Assembly: GCA_035528575.1 (NCBI GenBank)
Contig: DATKYK010000033.1
Coordinates: 1-49,148 of the forward strand
Origin: Dehalococcoidia bacterium
GTDB lineage: Bacteria > Chloroflexota > Dehalococcoidia > E44-bin15
Length of the DNA stretch: 49,148 nt
Direction of reading: 5' to 3'
In this document: piece after piece, positions 17,837 through 28,010 of the stretch
Position numbering within the stretch: position 1 is the first letter of the stretch
How the letters are laid out: every line of letters begins with the position of its first letter
Position numbers and translations under genes: made by a program
Notes under the pieces: model-generated
The model's database searches: none
The model's input: the letters and a program-made list of their open reading frames with translations, nothing else
What the model was told of the DNA's origin: nothing

Positions 17837-18378
17837 CAACCCGATTGAAAGAGAAATATCAAAAAGAGGTCATTCCCGCCTTGATGAGCGAGTATGGCTA
17901 TAAGAGCGTTATGCAGGTACCTCGCCTGGAGAAAGTAGTAATAAATATTGGACTGGGTGAGGCGACGCAACAAACCCACGCACTAGAGGCGGCGGAGAAG
18001 GACCTCGCTGCCATCACCGGTCAGCATGCCGTAATTACCAGGGCAAAGCGCTCTATTGCCGGTTTTAAGGTGCGTCAGGGAATGCCGGTTGGGATGATGG
18101 TAACATTGCGAGGAGCTCGGATGAATGATTTCCTTGATAAACTGGTAAATATCACACTGCCACGCATTCGCGACTTTCAGGGGATGCCTCGAAACTCCTT
18201 CGATGGCCGGGGTAATTACACCCTGGGATTGGTGGACCAGACTATCTTCCCTGAGATCGAATACGATAAGGTAGACAAGGTTCGGGGGCTGGAGATCTCG
18301 ATAGTAAACACAGCCTGCACTAATGAGGAAGGCCAGAGACTACTTGAGCTCCTGGGAATGCCGTTCTCGAGGGATTAA
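17833..18378 (+). CDS. rplE: 50S ribosomal protein L5
   Basis: L5 binds 5S rRNA and contacts the P-site tRNA. The protein is 181 residues: [64 protein letters not shown] and a short C-terminal tail. The start is TTG at 17833, overlapping the rplX stop as TTGA, with AGAGGTGA upstream. The longer open frame from 17806 runs inside rplX and does not match the family N-terminus. Confidence 0.96.
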   Translation: MTTRLKEKYQKEVIPALMSEYGYKSVMQVPRLEKVVINIGLGEATQQTHALEAAEKDLAAITGQHAVITRAKRSIAGFKVRQGMPVGMMVTLRGARMNDFLDKLVNITLPRIRDFQGMPRNSFDGRGNYTLGLVDQTIFPEIEYDKVDKVRGLEISIVNTACTNEEGQRLLELLGMPFSRD

Positions 18379-18465
18379 AAGGGTAAAAAGAAGTTAGGGA
18401 CGAGATCAATCTAGTTGCCAGAGTTCGCATTACTGGCTGGCACTGAGGATGAGAAGAGCGAGAAA

Positions 18466-18651
18466 ATGGCAAAGTTATCGAAGGTTATAAAGGCACAACG
18501 AGAACCAAAGTATAAAGTGCAAAAAAGGAATCGCTGCAGCCGTTGTGGCAGACCGAGAGCATATATACGGCAGTTTGGGCTGTGCCGCATCTGCTTCAGG
18601 GAGCTGGCTCTCAAGGGACAGATCCCTGGGGTGAGAAAATCTAGCTGGTAA
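18466..18651 (+). CDS. rpsN: 30S ribosomal protein S14, zinc-binding short form
   Basis: The 61-residue C+ (zinc) form of S14, a 30S head protein. The four ligands are CSRC and CRIC in [28 protein letters not shown] chose ATG at 18466 ([11 protein letters not shown]), which gives the usual 61 residues and has GAGCGAGAAA upstream. An in-frame extension back to 18415 has no family match. rpsH follows after 11 bases. Confidence 0.95.
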   Translation: MAKLSKVIKAQREPKYKVQKRNRCSRCGRPRAYIRQFGLCRICFRELALKGQIPGVRKSSW

Positions 18652-18662
18652 GAGGTGAAGCG

Positions 18663-19058
18663 ATGGTTACAGACCCGATCGCCGATATGTTAACCAGGAT
18701 AAGGAATGCCCTTCTTGCCAGGCACGATTTTACTCTAGTGCCTTCCTCGAGGATGAAGCTCGCCATTGCCAAGATCCTGAGGGAGGAGGGTTTTATCCAT
18801 GATTATGAGGTATTGAAGGGCAAGCCGCAGCGGGTAATTAAGGTGCACCTTAAATATACGGAGAAGAAGGAGCCTGTGCTCACCGGTCTCAAGAGGGTCT
18901 CCAAGCCGGGGCTCAGGATATATGTTCAGCGGAAGGAGATCCCCCGGGTTTATGGTGGTCTTGGCATAGCCATTCTCTCTACACACAGGGGGGTGATGGT
19001 AGGGCAGAAGGCATGGCGAGAGGGGGTGGGTGGTGAGCTGCTCTGTTATATATGGTAA
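18663..19058 (+). CDS. rpsH: 30S ribosomal protein S8
   Basis: S8 is a primary 16S binder of the central domain and, in some bacteria, represses the spc operon. The protein is 131 residues: [30 protein letters not shown] and the C-terminal [18 protein letters not shown] with GGELLCYIW at the end. The conserved STHRGVM matches the family STxxGxM motif. The ATG at 18663 is preceded by AAGAGGTGAAGCG. Confidence 0.97.
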   Translation: MVTDPIADMLTRIRNALLARHDFTLVPSSRMKLAIAKILREEGFIHDYEVLKGKPQRVIKVHLKYTEKKEPVLTGLKRVSKPGLRIYVQRKEIPRVYGGLGIAILSTHRGVMVGQKAWREGVGGELLCYIW

Positions 19059-19070
19059 TGGAGGAAATTG

Positions 19071-19622
19071 ATGTCTCGCATCGGAAGGATGCCTATTCCA
19101 TTGCCTCAAGGGGTTGAGGCCGATATTAAAGGAAACGAAGTGCGGGTAAAGGGTCCCAATGGGGAGCTTTGCCGCTCTTTTGACTCCGCGATCGCTATTT
19201 CCTTGAACCAGGACACGCTAACAGTCTCTCGATCCAGTGACAATCGAATTCACCGCTCGCTTCATGGTCTAACCAGGAGCCTTTTGGCCAATATGGTAGA
19301 GGGGGTTAGTAAGGGGTTTAAGAAGGAACTGGAGATCGTGGGTATCGGCTATCGTGCCCAAAAGGTAGGGGAGAAGGTGGTGCTTCAGGTAGGTTACTCT
19401 CACAAGGTAGAGATTGTCCCTATCTCTGGGGTATCGGTGAATGTCCCGGAGCCACAGCGCATCAGTGTTCAGGGTATTGATAAGCAACTGGTGGGAGATG
19501 TTGCGGCAAAGATTCGCGCCGTAAGACCTCCAGATCGATATAAGGGTAAGGGAATAAGATATGCCGGTGAGCGGGTTCGCCTCAAGCCAGGAAAATCGGG
19601 CAAGGTTGGTGCAAAACGGTAA
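19071..19622 (+). CDS. rplF: 50S ribosomal protein L6
   Basis: L6 lies near the GTPase-associated region and the sarcin-ricin loop. It is 183 residues made of two similar domains: [38 protein letters not shown], and the C-terminal [12 protein letters not shown]-like segment, here [17 protein letters not shown] chose ATG at 19071, with GGAGGAAATTG upstream; an in-frame TTG sits one codon earlier. The stop overlaps the rplR ATG by one base. Confidence 0.97.
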   Translation: MSRIGRMPIPLPQGVEADIKGNEVRVKGPNGELCRSFDSAIAISLNQDTLTVSRSSDNRIHRSLHGLTRSLLANMVEGVSKGFKKELEIVGIGYRAQKVGEKVVLQVGYSHKVEIVPISGVSVNVPEPQRISVQGIDKQLVGDVAAKIRAVRPPDRYKGKGIRYAGERVRLKPGKSGKVGAKR

Positions 19623-19987
19623 TGAGTAAAAAGGATCCCCGAGCGGCGCGCCAACGAAAACATAGCAGGGTACGGAGAAAGGTTTCGGGTACCGCCGAGC
19701 ACCCTCGCCTATGTGTTTTCCGTAGCCTGAGCCATATTTATGCCCAGTTAATAGATGATAAGCTAGGTAATACCATTGTTTCGGCATCCACCCTGGACCC
19801 AGGGATAAGGTCTGAGTTAGAGGGGAAGCAGAAAGTGGCAGTCGCAGCTCTTGTAGGTAGACTGGTAGCCAGGCGGGCAGTGGAGCGGAAAATCACCGGT
19901 GTGGTGTTTGACCGTGGCGGATACAAGTATCATGGTAGGGTAAAGGCCTTGGCAGAGGCGGCTAGAGAAGGAGGCCTAGAATTTTGA
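19622..19987 (+). CDS. rplR: 50S ribosomal protein L18
   Basis: L18 binds 5S rRNA together with L5. It is 121 residues: [38 protein letters not shown], and the C-terminal [26 protein letters not shown]. The ATG at 19622 uses the last base of the rplF stop. An 83-base gap with no recognisable feature precedes rpsE. Confidence 0.97.
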   Translation: MSKKDPRAARQRKHSRVRRKVSGTAEHPRLCVFRSLSHIYAQLIDDKLGNTIVSASTLDPGIRSELEGKQKVAVAALVGRLVARRAVERKITGVVFDRGGYKYHGRVKALAEAAREGGLEF

Positions 19988-20070
19988 AGCCGACGGATCT
20001 TGATGGAGTGTCGGTTTCGAGGCCTCAAGTAGCGGATCCTAATAGATCAGGTAGGAACGGAGTTTAGGTA

Positions 20071-20577
20071 ATGGAAGGGATAGATCGCAGCGAGTCAACG
20101 ATCAATGAGAAACTGGTTAATATAAAGCGCGTAGCTAAGGTAGTCAAGGGGGGTAGGCGATTCAGCTTTACCGCACTGGTAGTCGTAGGCGATGGCAATG
20201 GGCAGGTGGGTTCTGGATTGGGTAAAGCCAAGGAGATACCGGAAGCAATCCGAAAGGGGGGTGCTATTGCCCGGAAGCAAATGATCAGTGTACCGATGAA
20301 GGATGGAACCATTCCCTATCAGATAGTGGCCAGGTATGGGGCAGCGAGGGTACTGCTCAAGCCAGCGGCTCCGGGAACAGGGTTGATAGCTGGGGGTGGA
20401 GTACGCGCAGTGCTGGAGCTAGTCGGGATCACTGACATCCTTACCAAGTCACAAAGGAGCGCCAATAAGATAAACGTAGTGAGAGCCACTATACTGGGTC
20501 TCAGTCAGTTAAAGGATCCTCAACAGGAATTAGCGAAGCGGAAGTCGAAGGCCACCGAGGAGAAATCCAGTGGCTAA
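20071..20577 (+). CDS. rpsE: 30S ribosomal protein S5
   Basis: S5 shapes the mRNA entry and decoding accuracy. It is 168 residues: [71 protein letters not shown] and [17 protein letters not shown]-type signatures. The ATG at 20071 has GGAACGGAG upstream. Its 3' end overlaps rpmD by 8 bases. Confidence 0.97.
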   Translation: MEGIDRSESTINEKLVNIKRVAKVVKGGRRFSFTALVVVGDGNGQVGSGLGKAKEIPEAIRKGGAIARKQMISVPMKDGTIPYQIVARYGAARVLLKPAAPGTGLIAGGGVRAVLELVGITDILTKSQRSANKINVVRATILGLSQLKDPQQELAKRKSKATEEKSSG

Positions 20578-20761
20578 GCTGAGAGTCACCTGGGTAAAAA
20601 GCGACATTGGGTACCCTGGGGATCAGAGACGGACACTCCAGGCTTTGGGGTTTCATCGTCTCAAACAGACCGTTGAGCACGATGATTCGCCATCGATTCG
20701 CGGCATGCTTATGAAGTTAAGACATCTGGTAACCGTGGAGGAGAGCGGTGATGCAGAATAA
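20570..20761 (+). CDS. rpmD: 50S ribosomal protein L30
   Basis: A 63-residue L30: [28 protein letters not shown], then [21 protein letters not shown]. The conserved LRxLGLxKL pattern is present as LQALGFHRL. The start is GTG at 20570 within the end of rpsE. It also overlaps rplO by 11 bases, so S5, L30 and L15 are translated as a chain. Confidence 0.95.
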   Translation: MAKLRVTWVKSDIGYPGDQRRTLQALGFHRLKQTVEHDDSPSIRGMLMKLRHLVTVEESGDAE

Positions 20762-21218
20762 ACTGGCACCGCACCCGGGGGCGAAACATAAGATAAAGAG
20801 AATCGGACGGGGCCTCAGCAGCGGGCATGGCAGGACCGCTGGGAAGGGCTCCAAAGGGCAGAAGGCGCGGTCAGGGTATAAAGTTCGCCCAGGCTTTGAG
20901 GGAGGACAAAATCCATTAACAAAGCGCCTGCCCGAGCTGCGGGGGTTTAACAATATCTTCAGGATAGAGTATTCCACCATCAACGTGTCTCACCTTAACC
21001 GCTTTGAGGCAGAGAGCGAGGTAACGCCACAGCGACTCGTGGCTGAAGGATTAATTAAGTCATTGAAGCAGCCTGTAAAGATTCTCGGCGATGGTGAAAT
21101 TAAAAAGCCCCTTACCATCCGGGCAAATAGGTTTACCCGACAGGCCAGGAGAAAGATAGAGTCTGCTGGAGGAAAGGCAGAGGAAATAGATAGTGACGCA
21201 AGAGCGAAGAGAAGGTAG
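20751..21218 (+). CDS. rplO: 50S ribosomal protein L15
   Basis: L15 is a late-assembling, tunnel-region protein. It is 155 residues: [33 protein letters not shown] in the extended N-terminus, [18 protein letters not shown], and a globular C-terminus with ADRFT-like [18 protein letters not shown] chose ATG at 20751 (MQNKLAP) with GAGGAGAG upstream; an in-frame GTG is one codon earlier. It overlaps secY by 26 bases. Confidence 0.96.
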   Translation: MQNKLAPHPGAKHKIKRIGRGLSSGHGRTAGKGSKGQKARSGYKVRPGFEGGQNPLTKRLPELRGFNNIFRIEYSTINVSHLNRFEAESEVTPQRLVAEGLIKSLKQPVKILGDGEIKKPLTIRANRFTRQARRKIESAGGKAEEIDSDARAKRR

Positions 21219-22527
21219 ACCTAAGCTGCTTCAGGCAATGATCGATGCCTTTGGTCAGGCAGACCTGAGGAAGAAGATCCTGCTCACCATTGGCCTGCTG
21301 GTAATATTCCGCTTTATAGCCCATGTCCCCGTACCCGGAGCTGATGTCGAAGCCATGCGCAGCTTCCTGGAAGGGGGAGGCGGTATCGCGGGACTGGTGG
21401 GGATGATGGACCTGTTTAGCGGGGGGGCGATGAGGAACATGAGCATAGCGGCTCTGGGGGTTTATCCCTATATAACCGCGGTTATTATAATGCAGCTCAT
21501 GGTCCCGGTGATCCCTCGCCTTCAGGCAATTGCTAGAGAGGGGGACGCGGGGAGGGCCAAGATCAATCAGTACACCCACTGGCTAACCGTGCCGTTAGCA
21601 ATACTCCAAGGCTACGGTCAGCTAATAATGCTACAGGGACAAGGTATATTCCCTCCCGGTAGTGTTGGCCTCTCCGGGGATGCGCTTTTGCCCACTATTA
21701 CTATGGTGCTGGCATTTACCGCAGGAACCATGTTCCTCGTCTGGCTCGGGGAATTGATCACCGAATATGGAATCGGTAATGGCGTTTCCATGATAATCTT
21801 TGCTGGTATCGTTTGCACCCTGCCTGAGATGCTTGGGCGAGGCTACCTGGCTGGTGGAGAGCTGTGGGGGTTATTCATTTTCCTCGGTTTAGCTCTGGCC
21901 ATTCTGGTCACCATCGTTATTTTTAACGAGGCACACCGCCGCATTCCGGTGCAGTATGCCAGGAGCCTGTATCGCGGGGGACGGATGTATAGGCAGTCCG
22001 GCGGTACCCATATCCCGATCAGGGTAAACTCAGCAGGGATGATCCCTGTGATCTTCGCCATGGCGCTACTTATCTTCCCCGGGGTGGTCGCCAGCTTCTT
22101 CGCAGACCCCACTGGGGGTGGCTTCGCCAATACTATTGTAAATCTCTTCTCGCAGGATAGCGGATTTTATTGGGCAATGTACTTTTTCCTGGTTATGAGC
22201 TTCACCTTCTTCTATGCCATGATAGTATTTCAACAGCAAAACCTGGGGGAGACACTGCAGCGGCAGGGGGCTTTCGTGCCAGGAATTCGCCCCGGTAAAA
22301 CCACCCAGCAATACCTTAACCGGATTATCACCAGGATCACCTGGGCTGGCGCACTGTTTCTAGCCTTTGTAGCGATCTCGCCATTTATTCTTCAAAACAT
22401 AACTGGCGTTCAGGTCCTGGTATTGCCAAGCATCGGTATGCTAATCGTAGTGGGCGTGGCCCTGGATACCATGAGGCAACTGGAGGCCCAACTCATGATG
22501 CGTCGCTATGAGGGTTTCCTCAAGTAG
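21193..22527 (+). CDS. secY: Protein translocase subunit SecY
   Basis: SecY is the pore of the Sec translocon in the cytoplasmic membrane. The 444-residue protein has the ten-helix layout. The first helix is ILLTIGLLVIFRFIAHVPVPG, the plug-side segment GLVGMMDLFSGGAMRNMSIAALGVYPYI, and later motifs are GNGVSMIIFAGIV, RIPVQYA, IPIRVNSAGMIPVIFA and the C-terminal RYEGFLK. The start is GTG at 21193 with AGAGGAAATAG upstream, overlapping the end of rplO. An internal ATG at 21238 is less likely. adk follows closely, the classic spc arrangement. Confidence 0.97.
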   Translation: MTQERREGRPKLLQAMIDAFGQADLRKKILLTIGLLVIFRFIAHVPVPGADVEAMRSFLEGGGGIAGLVGMMDLFSGGAMRNMSIAALGVYPYITAVIIMQLMVPVIPRLQAIAREGDAGRAKINQYTHWLTVPLAILQGYGQLIMLQGQGIFPPGSVGLSGDALLPTITMVLAFTAGTMFLVWLGELITEYGIGNGVSMIIFAGIVCTLPEMLGRGYLAGGELWGLFIFLGLALAILVTIVIFNEAHRRIPVQYARSLYRGGRMYRQSGGTHIPIRVNSAGMIPVIFAMALLIFPGVVASFFADPTGGGFANTIVNLFSQDSGFYWAMYFFLVMSFTFFYAMIVFQQQNLGETLQRQGAFVPGIRPGKTTQQYLNRIITRITWAGALFLAFVAISPFILQNITGVQVLVLPSIGMLIVVGVALDTMRQLEAQLMMRRYEGFLK

Positions 22528-22539
22528 GTAGTGCACGGC

Positions 22540-23187
22540 ATGCGTTCTGTTCTTCTGGGTGCACCGGGATCGGGTAAAGGAACACAGGCGGGAATTATTT
22601 CTGATAGGCTGGGTATAGTCCATATTGCCTCTGGCGATTTGTTTCGTGAGGCAGCGAGCAGGGGTGATGAGATAGGGAGACAGGCAAAACACTACATGGA
22701 AAGAGGGCTCCTAGTCCCTGACGAGATAACGATCAGGATGATCCTGGAACGTATTTCAGCCGCTGATTGCGCCGAAGGCTTTATCCTCGATGGCTTCCCT
22801 AGAACCCTGGACCAGGCAAAGGCTCTGGATATGGCACTGAGAGAAAGGGGGGAGGCTATCGACAAGGTGTTATATATCAGGGTTGCTACGGATGAGTTGG
22901 TGAGGCGCTTGAGCGGCCGGTCTATCTGTAGAGGCTGTCAGACGCCTTATCACGAGGTGTCATCGCAGCCCAAGGTAGCGGGGATATGTGACCTTTGCGG
23001 GGGCGAACTCTATCAGCGCCCCGACGACTTGCCCCAGACGGTGAGAAAGCGAATTGAGGTCTATTTTACTGAGACGGCACCGCTCATTGACTATTATAGG
23101 AAAGCGGCTAAACTGGTTGAGATCGAGGGAGAGGGAGAGATCGAGGAGATCGGCGAGAGGCTCATTGACGCCCTCCCCCATGGTTGA
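22540..23187 (+). CDS. adk: Adenylate kinase, zinc-lid type
   Basis: Adk interconverts AMP, ADP and ATP. The 215-residue protein has the P-loop GAPGSGKGTQ, the AMP-binding GDLFREAASRG, GFILDGFPRTLDQA and the long LID form with four Cys (CRGCQTPYH and CDLCGG), so a structural zinc is expected. I chose ATG at 22540 (MRSVLLGAPG); an in-frame GTG at 22531 adds three residues. Its end overlaps the map start by 8 bases. Confidence 0.96.
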   Translation: MRSVLLGAPGSGKGTQAGIISDRLGIVHIASGDLFREAASRGDEIGRQAKHYMERGLLVPDEITIRMILERISAADCAEGFILDGFPRTLDQAKALDMALRERGEAIDKVLYIRVATDELVRRLSGRSICRGCQTPYHEVSSQPKVAGICDLCGGELYQRPDDLPQTVRKRIEVYFTETAPLIDYYRKAAKLVEIEGEGEIEEIGERLIDALPHG

Positions 23188-23941
23188 AATGGGAATAATC
23201 ATTAAGTCGTCACACGAAATCGACACCATGAGAAGGGCGGGGAGGATAGTGGCAAACATACTTGATGTATTGAAGAGGAAGATTGAACCTGGTATTATCA
23301 CTGAGGAATTGGATGCCATAACTGTACACGAACTGAGCCGGCATGGCGCCACAGCATCCTTCAAGGGGTATCGTGGCTTCCCTGCCAGCTTATGCGTCTC
23401 AGTTAATGATGAGCTTGTCCATGGCATCCCGGGAAAGCGCGTTCTTAAGGATGGGGACATCGTATCTCTGGACTTTGGCGCGATGTTTCAGGGCTTTCAA
23501 GGCGATGCTGCGATCACCGTGGGGGTAGGTCAGATCAGCCCACAGGCACAGAAGCTAATAGAGGTAACCGATGGAGCGCTGAGTGCAGGTATCGCCAATG
23601 CCCGAAGTGGAGCCCGTTTAGGGGATATATCGGCGGCCATCCAGTCATTTGCAGAGTCACGAGGGTTCTCGGTAGTGCGTGAATATGTGGGGCATGGTAT
23701 CGGCCGAAGTATGCACGAAGACCCTCAGATACCAAATTACGGTTCGCCGGGACAGGGACCGCTCCTCAGTAAAGGGATGACACTGGCTCTGGAACCGATG
23801 GTGAATGCTGGCGGATGGCGTACCAGTGTGGCTGGTGATGGGTGGACCGTTATCACCGCCGATGGTAGCCTCTGCGCGCATTTCGAGAATACTATTGCCA
23901 TAGCCGACGATGAGGCAGAGATACTCACCAGTCTTAATTAG
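23180..23941 (+). CDS. map: Methionine aminopeptidase, type I
   Basis: Map removes the initiator Met from nascent chains. It is 253 residues from ATG 23180 (MVEMG), or 250 from ATG 23189. The pita-bread metal ligands are all visible: Asp in [19 protein letters not shown] (two Asp), His in [13 protein letters not shown], Glu in LALEPMV and Glu in AHFENTIAI. It lacks the N-terminal SH3-binding zinc extension of longer forms. It is a standard neighbour between adk and infA. Confidence 0.96.
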   Translation: MVEMGIIIKSSHEIDTMRRAGRIVANILDVLKRKIEPGIITEELDAITVHELSRHGATASFKGYRGFPASLCVSVNDELVHGIPGKRVLKDGDIVSLDFGAMFQGFQGDAAITVGVGQISPQAQKLIEVTDGALSAGIANARSGARLGDISAAIQSFAESRGFSVVREYVGHGIGRSMHEDPQIPNYGSPGQGPLLSKGMTLALEPMVNAGGWRTSVAGDGWTVITADGSLCAHFENTIAIADDEAEILTSLN

Positions 23942-23951
23942 GCATCAGGAT

Positions 23952-24170
23952 ATGGGTAAGAAGGAAGCTATCGAGGTCGAGGGGAAAGTGGTTGAGCCTC
24001 TGCCCAACACCATGTTCCGTGTTGAGCTCGCTAATGGGCATAAGGTGCTGGCCCATATATCGGGAAAAATGAGAATACACTACATCAAGATACTTCCCGG
24101 TGATAAGGTGCTGGTGGAGCTTTCTCCCTACGACCTGACCAGGGGGAGAATTACCTATCGTTTTAAATAG
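23952..24170 (+). CDS. infA: Translation initiation factor IF-1
   Basis: IF-1 occupies the A site during initiation. The 72-residue OB-fold protein reads [21 protein letters not shown], then [18 protein letters not shown] and [20 protein letters not shown]. All are family landmarks. The start is ATG at 23952, following the map stop by 10 bases; the open frame extending to 23910 overlaps map and is not used. rpmJ follows after 27 bases. Confidence 0.97.
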   Translation: MGKKEAIEVEGKVVEPLPNTMFRVELANGHKVLAHISGKMRIHYIKILPGDKVLVELSPYDLTRGRITYRFK

Positions 24171-24197
24171 ATTGTTGTTTGGTGCAAGGAGAGAAGC

Positions 24198-24311
24198 ATG
24201 AAGGTGCAGGCTTCAGTTAAGCGGCGATGTGAGAAGTGCAAGGTCATCAAGCGAAAGGGAGTGGTGCGGGTTATCTGCGAGAACCCAAGGCATAAGCAGA
24301 GGCAGGGGTAG
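24198..24311 (+). CDS. rpmJ: 50S ribosomal protein L36
   Basis: A 37-residue L36: [21 protein letters not shown] followed by [16 protein letters not shown]. The zinc ligands are Cys11, Cys14, Cys27 and His32, the standard C-C-C-H set. The ATG at 24198 has AAGGAGAGAAGC upstream. Short but unmistakable, and in its canonical place between infA and rpsM. Confidence 0.96.
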   Translation: MKVQASVKRRCEKCKVIKRKGVVRVICENPRHKQRQG

Positions 24312-24372
24312 TTGTCTTTTCGCGCAAGGTAACCGCTGGGGAAAATAGGGGCGAAACGAGAGGGATGAAAAG

Positions 24373-24756
24373 ATGGCAAGGATAGCAGGGATAGACCTTC
24401 CCAAGGACAAACGAATCGAGATTGGATTGTGCTCTATATACGGTATTGGGCTCTCCACTAGCCAGAGAATCCTGGCGCAAGCTGAGGTCGACCCTGATAC
24501 CAAAGCCAAGGATCTTAGCGAAGGGGACGCAAGCCGGATCAGGGAGGCCATCGATCGTGATTACGAAGTAGAAGGGGAACTGAGGCGGAAGGTCAATCTC
24601 AACATTAAGCGGCTTATCGAGATCGGTAGCTACCGTGGCATTAGGCATCGCCGTGGGTTGCCGGTTCATGGTCAGCGTACTCGGACCAATGCCCGAACCA
24701 AAAAGGGTGCACGCAAGACGGTTGCCGGACGTCGCCGCACCGTGACAAGGAAGTAA
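24373..24756 (+). CDS. rpsM: 30S ribosomal protein S13
   Basis: S13 is in the 30S head, contacting tRNA and L5. It is 127 residues: [31 protein letters not shown], the [32 protein letters not shown]-type core (here [14 protein letters not shown]) and a basic tail. ATG at 24373, preceded by GAGAGGGATGAAAAG. rpsK follows 9 bases later. Confidence 0.97.
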   Translation: MARIAGIDLPKDKRIEIGLCSIYGIGLSTSQRILAQAEVDPDTKAKDLSEGDASRIREAIDRDYEVEGELRRKVNLNIKRLIEIGSYRGIRHRRGLPVHGQRTRTNARTKKGARKTVAGRRRTVTRK

Positions 24757-24765
24757 AGGAGCACT

Positions 24766-25161
24766 ATGGCAGATAAGAAGAAACCAACCCGGGTTAAAAG
24801 AAGGGAGAGAAAGGCCGTCCCCAAGGGTCTTGCCTATATCCAATCTACCTTCAACAATACCATCATTACACTTACCGACCCTTCGGGCAATGTCATCGCA
24901 TGGGGGAGTTCGGGCACCGCTGGTTTTAAAGGATCGCGCAAGGGAACTCCCTATGCCGCGCAGCTTGCTGCCGAACAGACGGCGAGGAAAGGGATGGAGC
25001 ATGGAATAAAACAGGTTGAGGTCTATGTGAAGGGACCGGGGAGTGGGCGTGAAGCGGCCATCCGCTCCCTGCAGTCGGCAGGCCTCACTATTACCGGGAT
25101 CAGGGATGTAACCCCCATCCCTCACAATGGCTGCCGCCCCAGAAATAGGAGGAGGGTATGA
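24766..25161 (+). CDS. rpsK: 30S ribosomal protein S11
   Basis: S11 is a platform protein near the mRNA exit. The 131 residues contain [44 protein letters not shown] and the C-terminal [19 protein letters not shown]. The N-terminal extension is Lys/Arg-rich. ATG at 24766 with AAAGGAGC upstream. A 73-base gap to rpsD follows. Confidence 0.97.
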   Translation: MADKKKPTRVKRRERKAVPKGLAYIQSTFNNTIITLTDPSGNVIAWGSSGTAGFKGSRKGTPYAAQLAAEQTARKGMEHGIKQVEVYVKGPGSGREAAIRSLQSAGLTITGIRDVTPIPHNGCRPRNRRRV

Positions 25162-25234
25162 GTAAAACAATTAACAGAATGCAGGGTGCCTATGTCCTCT
25201 AATACTATACTGAAAAAGGAGTGGAGTTAAAGAT

Positions 25235-25861
25235 ATGGCTCGCTATACCGGACCAGCTTGTCGGCTCTGCAGAAGGCAGGGTGAGAAGCTGATGCTAAAA
25301 GGGGAGCGTTGCACCAGCAGAAAGTGTGCTTTAGAGCGTCGTAGCCTGCCCCCAGGGCGGCAACGACCGCAACGTCGAAAAATATCTGACCGCGGCCTCC
25401 AACTGAGGGAGAAGCAGAAGGCAAAGCATATATATGGAATTTTAGAAAGGCAGTTTCGCAAGCATTTTGCTGAGGCTGAGAAGCGACCAGGGGTCACCGG
25501 CGAAAACCTGCTCCAGATTCTGGAGATGAGGCTTGACAATGTGGTATACCGCCTGGGTTTCGCTGACTCGCGAAGGCAGGCTCGCCAGATAGTTCGTCAC
25601 AGGCATATTAGCGTTAATGGACGTAGGGTGGATATCCCTTCTTACATGGTCAAGTCGGCGGATATGATCGCATGGAGGGAAAGTGGCATATCAACGGAGT
25701 ACTATAAGCGGATGGCCCAGCAGATTGGAGATAAGATAATACCCGAGTGGCTGAGCCTAGACCGAGAAAAGCTCTGCGGCCAAGTCCTGGCCCCGCCCAA
25801 CCGTAGCAATATCGACCTTAGCATCAACGAGAAGGTTATCGTTGAGTATTATTCCCGATAG
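25235..25861 (+). CDS. rpsD: 30S ribosomal protein S4, zinc form
   Basis: S4 initiates 30S assembly and, in some bacteria, represses its operon. The 208-residue protein has a zinc-knuckle N-terminus ([18 protein letters not shown] with a further Cys), the [15 protein letters not shown] helix, the S4 domain [27 protein letters not shown], and [20 protein letters not shown] at 25235, preceded by AAAAAGGAGTGGAG. rpoA follows after 17 bases. Confidence 0.97.
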   Translation: MARYTGPACRLCRRQGEKLMLKGERCTSRKCALERRSLPPGRQRPQRRKISDRGLQLREKQKAKHIYGILERQFRKHFAEAEKRPGVTGENLLQILEMRLDNVVYRLGFADSRRQARQIVRHRHISVNGRRVDIPSYMVKSADMIAWRESGISTEYYKRMAQQIGDKIIPEWLSLDREKLCGQVLAPPNRSNIDLSINEKVIVEYYSR

Positions 25862-25878
25862 TTATTGGAGGTAAACGC

Positions 25879-26904
25879 TTGTCCGAAATCGTGAATCCCC
25901 AAATAGAATGTGCCGAGATCTCTGATAAATATGGCCGCTTTATTACCGAGCCTCTTGAGAGAGGTTCTGGTATTACCATCGGAAATGCCATGCGCAGGGC
26001 ACTGCTAAGCTCACTACCTGGTGCCGCGATAACGCAGGTCAGTATCGAGGGGGTTCAGCATGAGTTCTCCACCGTACCACACGTGAAGGAGGACACTATA
26101 GAATTCATGTTGAATGTTAAGAAGATCAGGCTCCGTCCCCTCTCATCTGCTGGGGGAAAACTGAACCTGAGAGCCGAGGGCGAGGGTAACGTTTTAGCCG
26201 GTGATATCGAGCCCTCGGCCGAGTTCGAGGTGGTGAATCCCGATCTTCACCTGGCCACCCTGGATTTCCCCGAGGCTAAGCTGATCGTGGAATTCAATGT
26301 GGAACAGGGCAAAGGATATCGGCCGGCAAGCCAGGGCTACCAGCCTGGAGGCTATGGCGATGGTCTTCCCATCGGGGTACTTCCCCTGGATGCAATCTTC
26401 ACCCCCGTGCGCAAGGTTAATTACAATATCGAGACCATTAATATGGGGCAATTCAGCTACGAGAGATTGGTCCTCGATGTATGGACCGATGGCACTATAT
26501 CACCAGTTGAAGCGTTAAGCCGTAGCGCTCAGTTATTAATCGGACAGTTCCAGCTATTCTATGAACTCGATAAACTCCCGTTACGGGTCGGAGAAAAACA
26601 GCCTCGTCTCCCAATCCCTCTGGAGCAATATAATATGCCTATTGAGGAGCTTGGCCTTTCCGTGCGTACTTCTAACTGCCTGAAGCGGGCTGGTATCACA
26701 AAGGTAGGGGAGGTGTTTGATAAGAGCGAGCAAGAATTGCTTAACATAAATAATTTCGGAAAGAAGACGCTGGAGGAGTTGATGGAGCAACTCAGGGCGA
26801 AGGGTCTAGTTTCGGAGGATAGTGAGGAAGAGAAGTGGGACAAGGCAGAGGATGAGGCAGCGGAGGATGCGGCGATGCAAGACGAACCAGCGGAGGGTTT
26901 TTAG
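25879..26904 (+). CDS. rpoA: DNA-directed RNA polymerase subunit alpha
   Basis: RpoA dimerises to scaffold the polymerase core and contacts promoters and activators through its C-terminal domain. The 341-residue protein has the N-terminal GRFITEPLERGSGITIGNAMRRALLSSLPG, the DAIFTPVRKVNYNIE segment and a complete C-terminal domain (IEELGLSVRTSNCLKRAGI, NFGKKTLEELMEQL). An acidic tail of about 30 residues (rich in Glu, Asp and Ala) extends past the usual end. The start is TTG at 25879 with GGAGG upstream. rplQ follows after 3 bases. Confidence 0.97.
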   Translation: MSEIVNPQIECAEISDKYGRFITEPLERGSGITIGNAMRRALLSSLPGAAITQVSIEGVQHEFSTVPHVKEDTIEFMLNVKKIRLRPLSSAGGKLNLRAEGEGNVLAGDIEPSAEFEVVNPDLHLATLDFPEAKLIVEFNVEQGKGYRPASQGYQPGGYGDGLPIGVLPLDAIFTPVRKVNYNIETINMGQFSYERLVLDVWTDGTISPVEALSRSAQLLIGQFQLFYELDKLPLRVGEKQPRLPIPLEQYNMPIEELGLSVRTSNCLKRAGITKVGEVFDKSEQELLNINNFGKKTLEELMEQLRAKGLVSEDSEEEKWDKAEDEAAEDAAMQDEPAEGF

Positions 26905-26907
26905 CAA

Positions 26908-27261
26908 ATGAGGCACCACGTTGCCGGCAGAAGGCTATCCAGGCCAACAGGCCACCGGGTTACAATGTATCGAAACCTGGTAACCGACCTTTTGAAATAT
27001 GGAAGGATAGTGACCACCGAGGCCAAGGCGAAAGAGGTTCAGGGTATGTCAGACAGGATAATCACCTTGGGAAAGGGAGGCAGCCTGCATAACCGCCGTC
27101 AGGCTCTGGCCTTTGTAACCGATAAGGATGTGGTAGCAAAGGTGTTCAATGAACTTGCCCCTAGATATGCCCAGCGTCCGGGTGGCTATGCCCGGATAAC
27201 TAAACTTGGACCCCGTCTAGGAGATGGAGCACCAATGGTGCAACTGGAATTGGTGGAGTAA
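26908..27261 (+). CDS. rplQ: 50S ribosomal protein L17
   Basis: L17 lies on the solvent side near the exit tunnel. It is 117 residues: [43 protein letters not shown] at the N-terminus and [25 protein letters not shown] at the end. All are family signatures. ATG at 26908. truA starts two bases after its stop, so the alpha operon reads on into truA. Confidence 0.97.
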   Translation: MRHHVAGRRLSRPTGHRVTMYRNLVTDLLKYGRIVTTEAKAKEVQGMSDRIITLGKGGSLHNRRQALAFVTDKDVVAKVFNELAPRYAQRPGGYARITKLGPRLGDGAPMVQLELVE

Positions 27262-27263
27262 TC

Positions 27264-28010
27264 ATGAATATCGCCCTTGTCGTGGAATATGAAGGCACCA
27301 GATACCATGGCTCCCAGATTCAGCCAATTGTGCCCACCATCCAGGGTGAGCTTGAGCGCGCCCTAATGGTGGTTACCGGAGAGGAGATTCGCACTTCATA
27401 TGCTGGCCGTACCGACCAGGGGGTTCACGCCAAAGGGCAGGTAGTTGCCTTTCACACAGATTCCCCACTCCCCCCAAACACCATCGCCCGCGCGCTGAAC
27501 CATTATCTGCCAGATGATATTGCCATTAGAAATTCTTATATGGTAAACGATGATTTCGACCCGCGGAGAGATGCCTTGAGCCGGGAGTACTGCTACTACA
27601 TCTGGAATAGCCGGAACCCTTCCCCTCTCTTGAGGCGGAGTGCCCATTTTGTTCCCAAGCCCCTCGAGATTGCGGCGATGAACGAGGCTTGTCAGGCTAT
27701 TCTGGGGACACATGATTTCGCCCCTTTTGCCAGCTACCTCAACGGTAATAGAAATACGGTGCGTACCGTTCATAAGGCGATGGTAACGAGTGAGGGCGAT
27801 CTGGTTAGCTTCCACTTGGTGGCTAACTCCTTCTTACCCCATCAGGTGCGTAATACAACGGGTGCCCTGGTGAAGGTGGGGCTGGGAAAGAGCGATGTGG
27901 CAACCTTTTATGAGATTCTTAAGTCAAAAAAGCCAGCTACAGCGGGGCCTACTCTACCACCACATGGGTTGTGTCTTTTGAAGGTTAATTACCCTGGAGG
28001 GATAAAGTGA
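27264..28010 (+). CDS. truA: tRNA pseudouridine synthase A (positions 38-40)
   Basis: TruA isomerises uridines 38-40 in the anticodon arm. The 248-residue protein has [13 protein letters not shown], the catalytic Asp in [46 protein letters not shown] and [22 protein letters not shown] at 27264. The stop overlaps the rplM GTG (GTGA). The rplQ-truA-rplM-rpsI order is common in bacteria. Confidence 0.96.
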   Translation: MNIALVVEYEGTRYHGSQIQPIVPTIQGELERALMVVTGEEIRTSYAGRTDQGVHAKGQVVAFHTDSPLPPNTIARALNHYLPDDIAIRNSYMVNDDFDPRRDALSREYCYYIWNSRNPSPLLRRSAHFVPKPLEIAAMNEACQAILGTHDFAPFASYLNGNRNTVRTVHKAMVTSEGDLVSFHLVANSFLPHQVRNTTGALVKVGLGKSDVATFYEILKSKKPATAGPTLPPHGLCLLKVNYPGGIK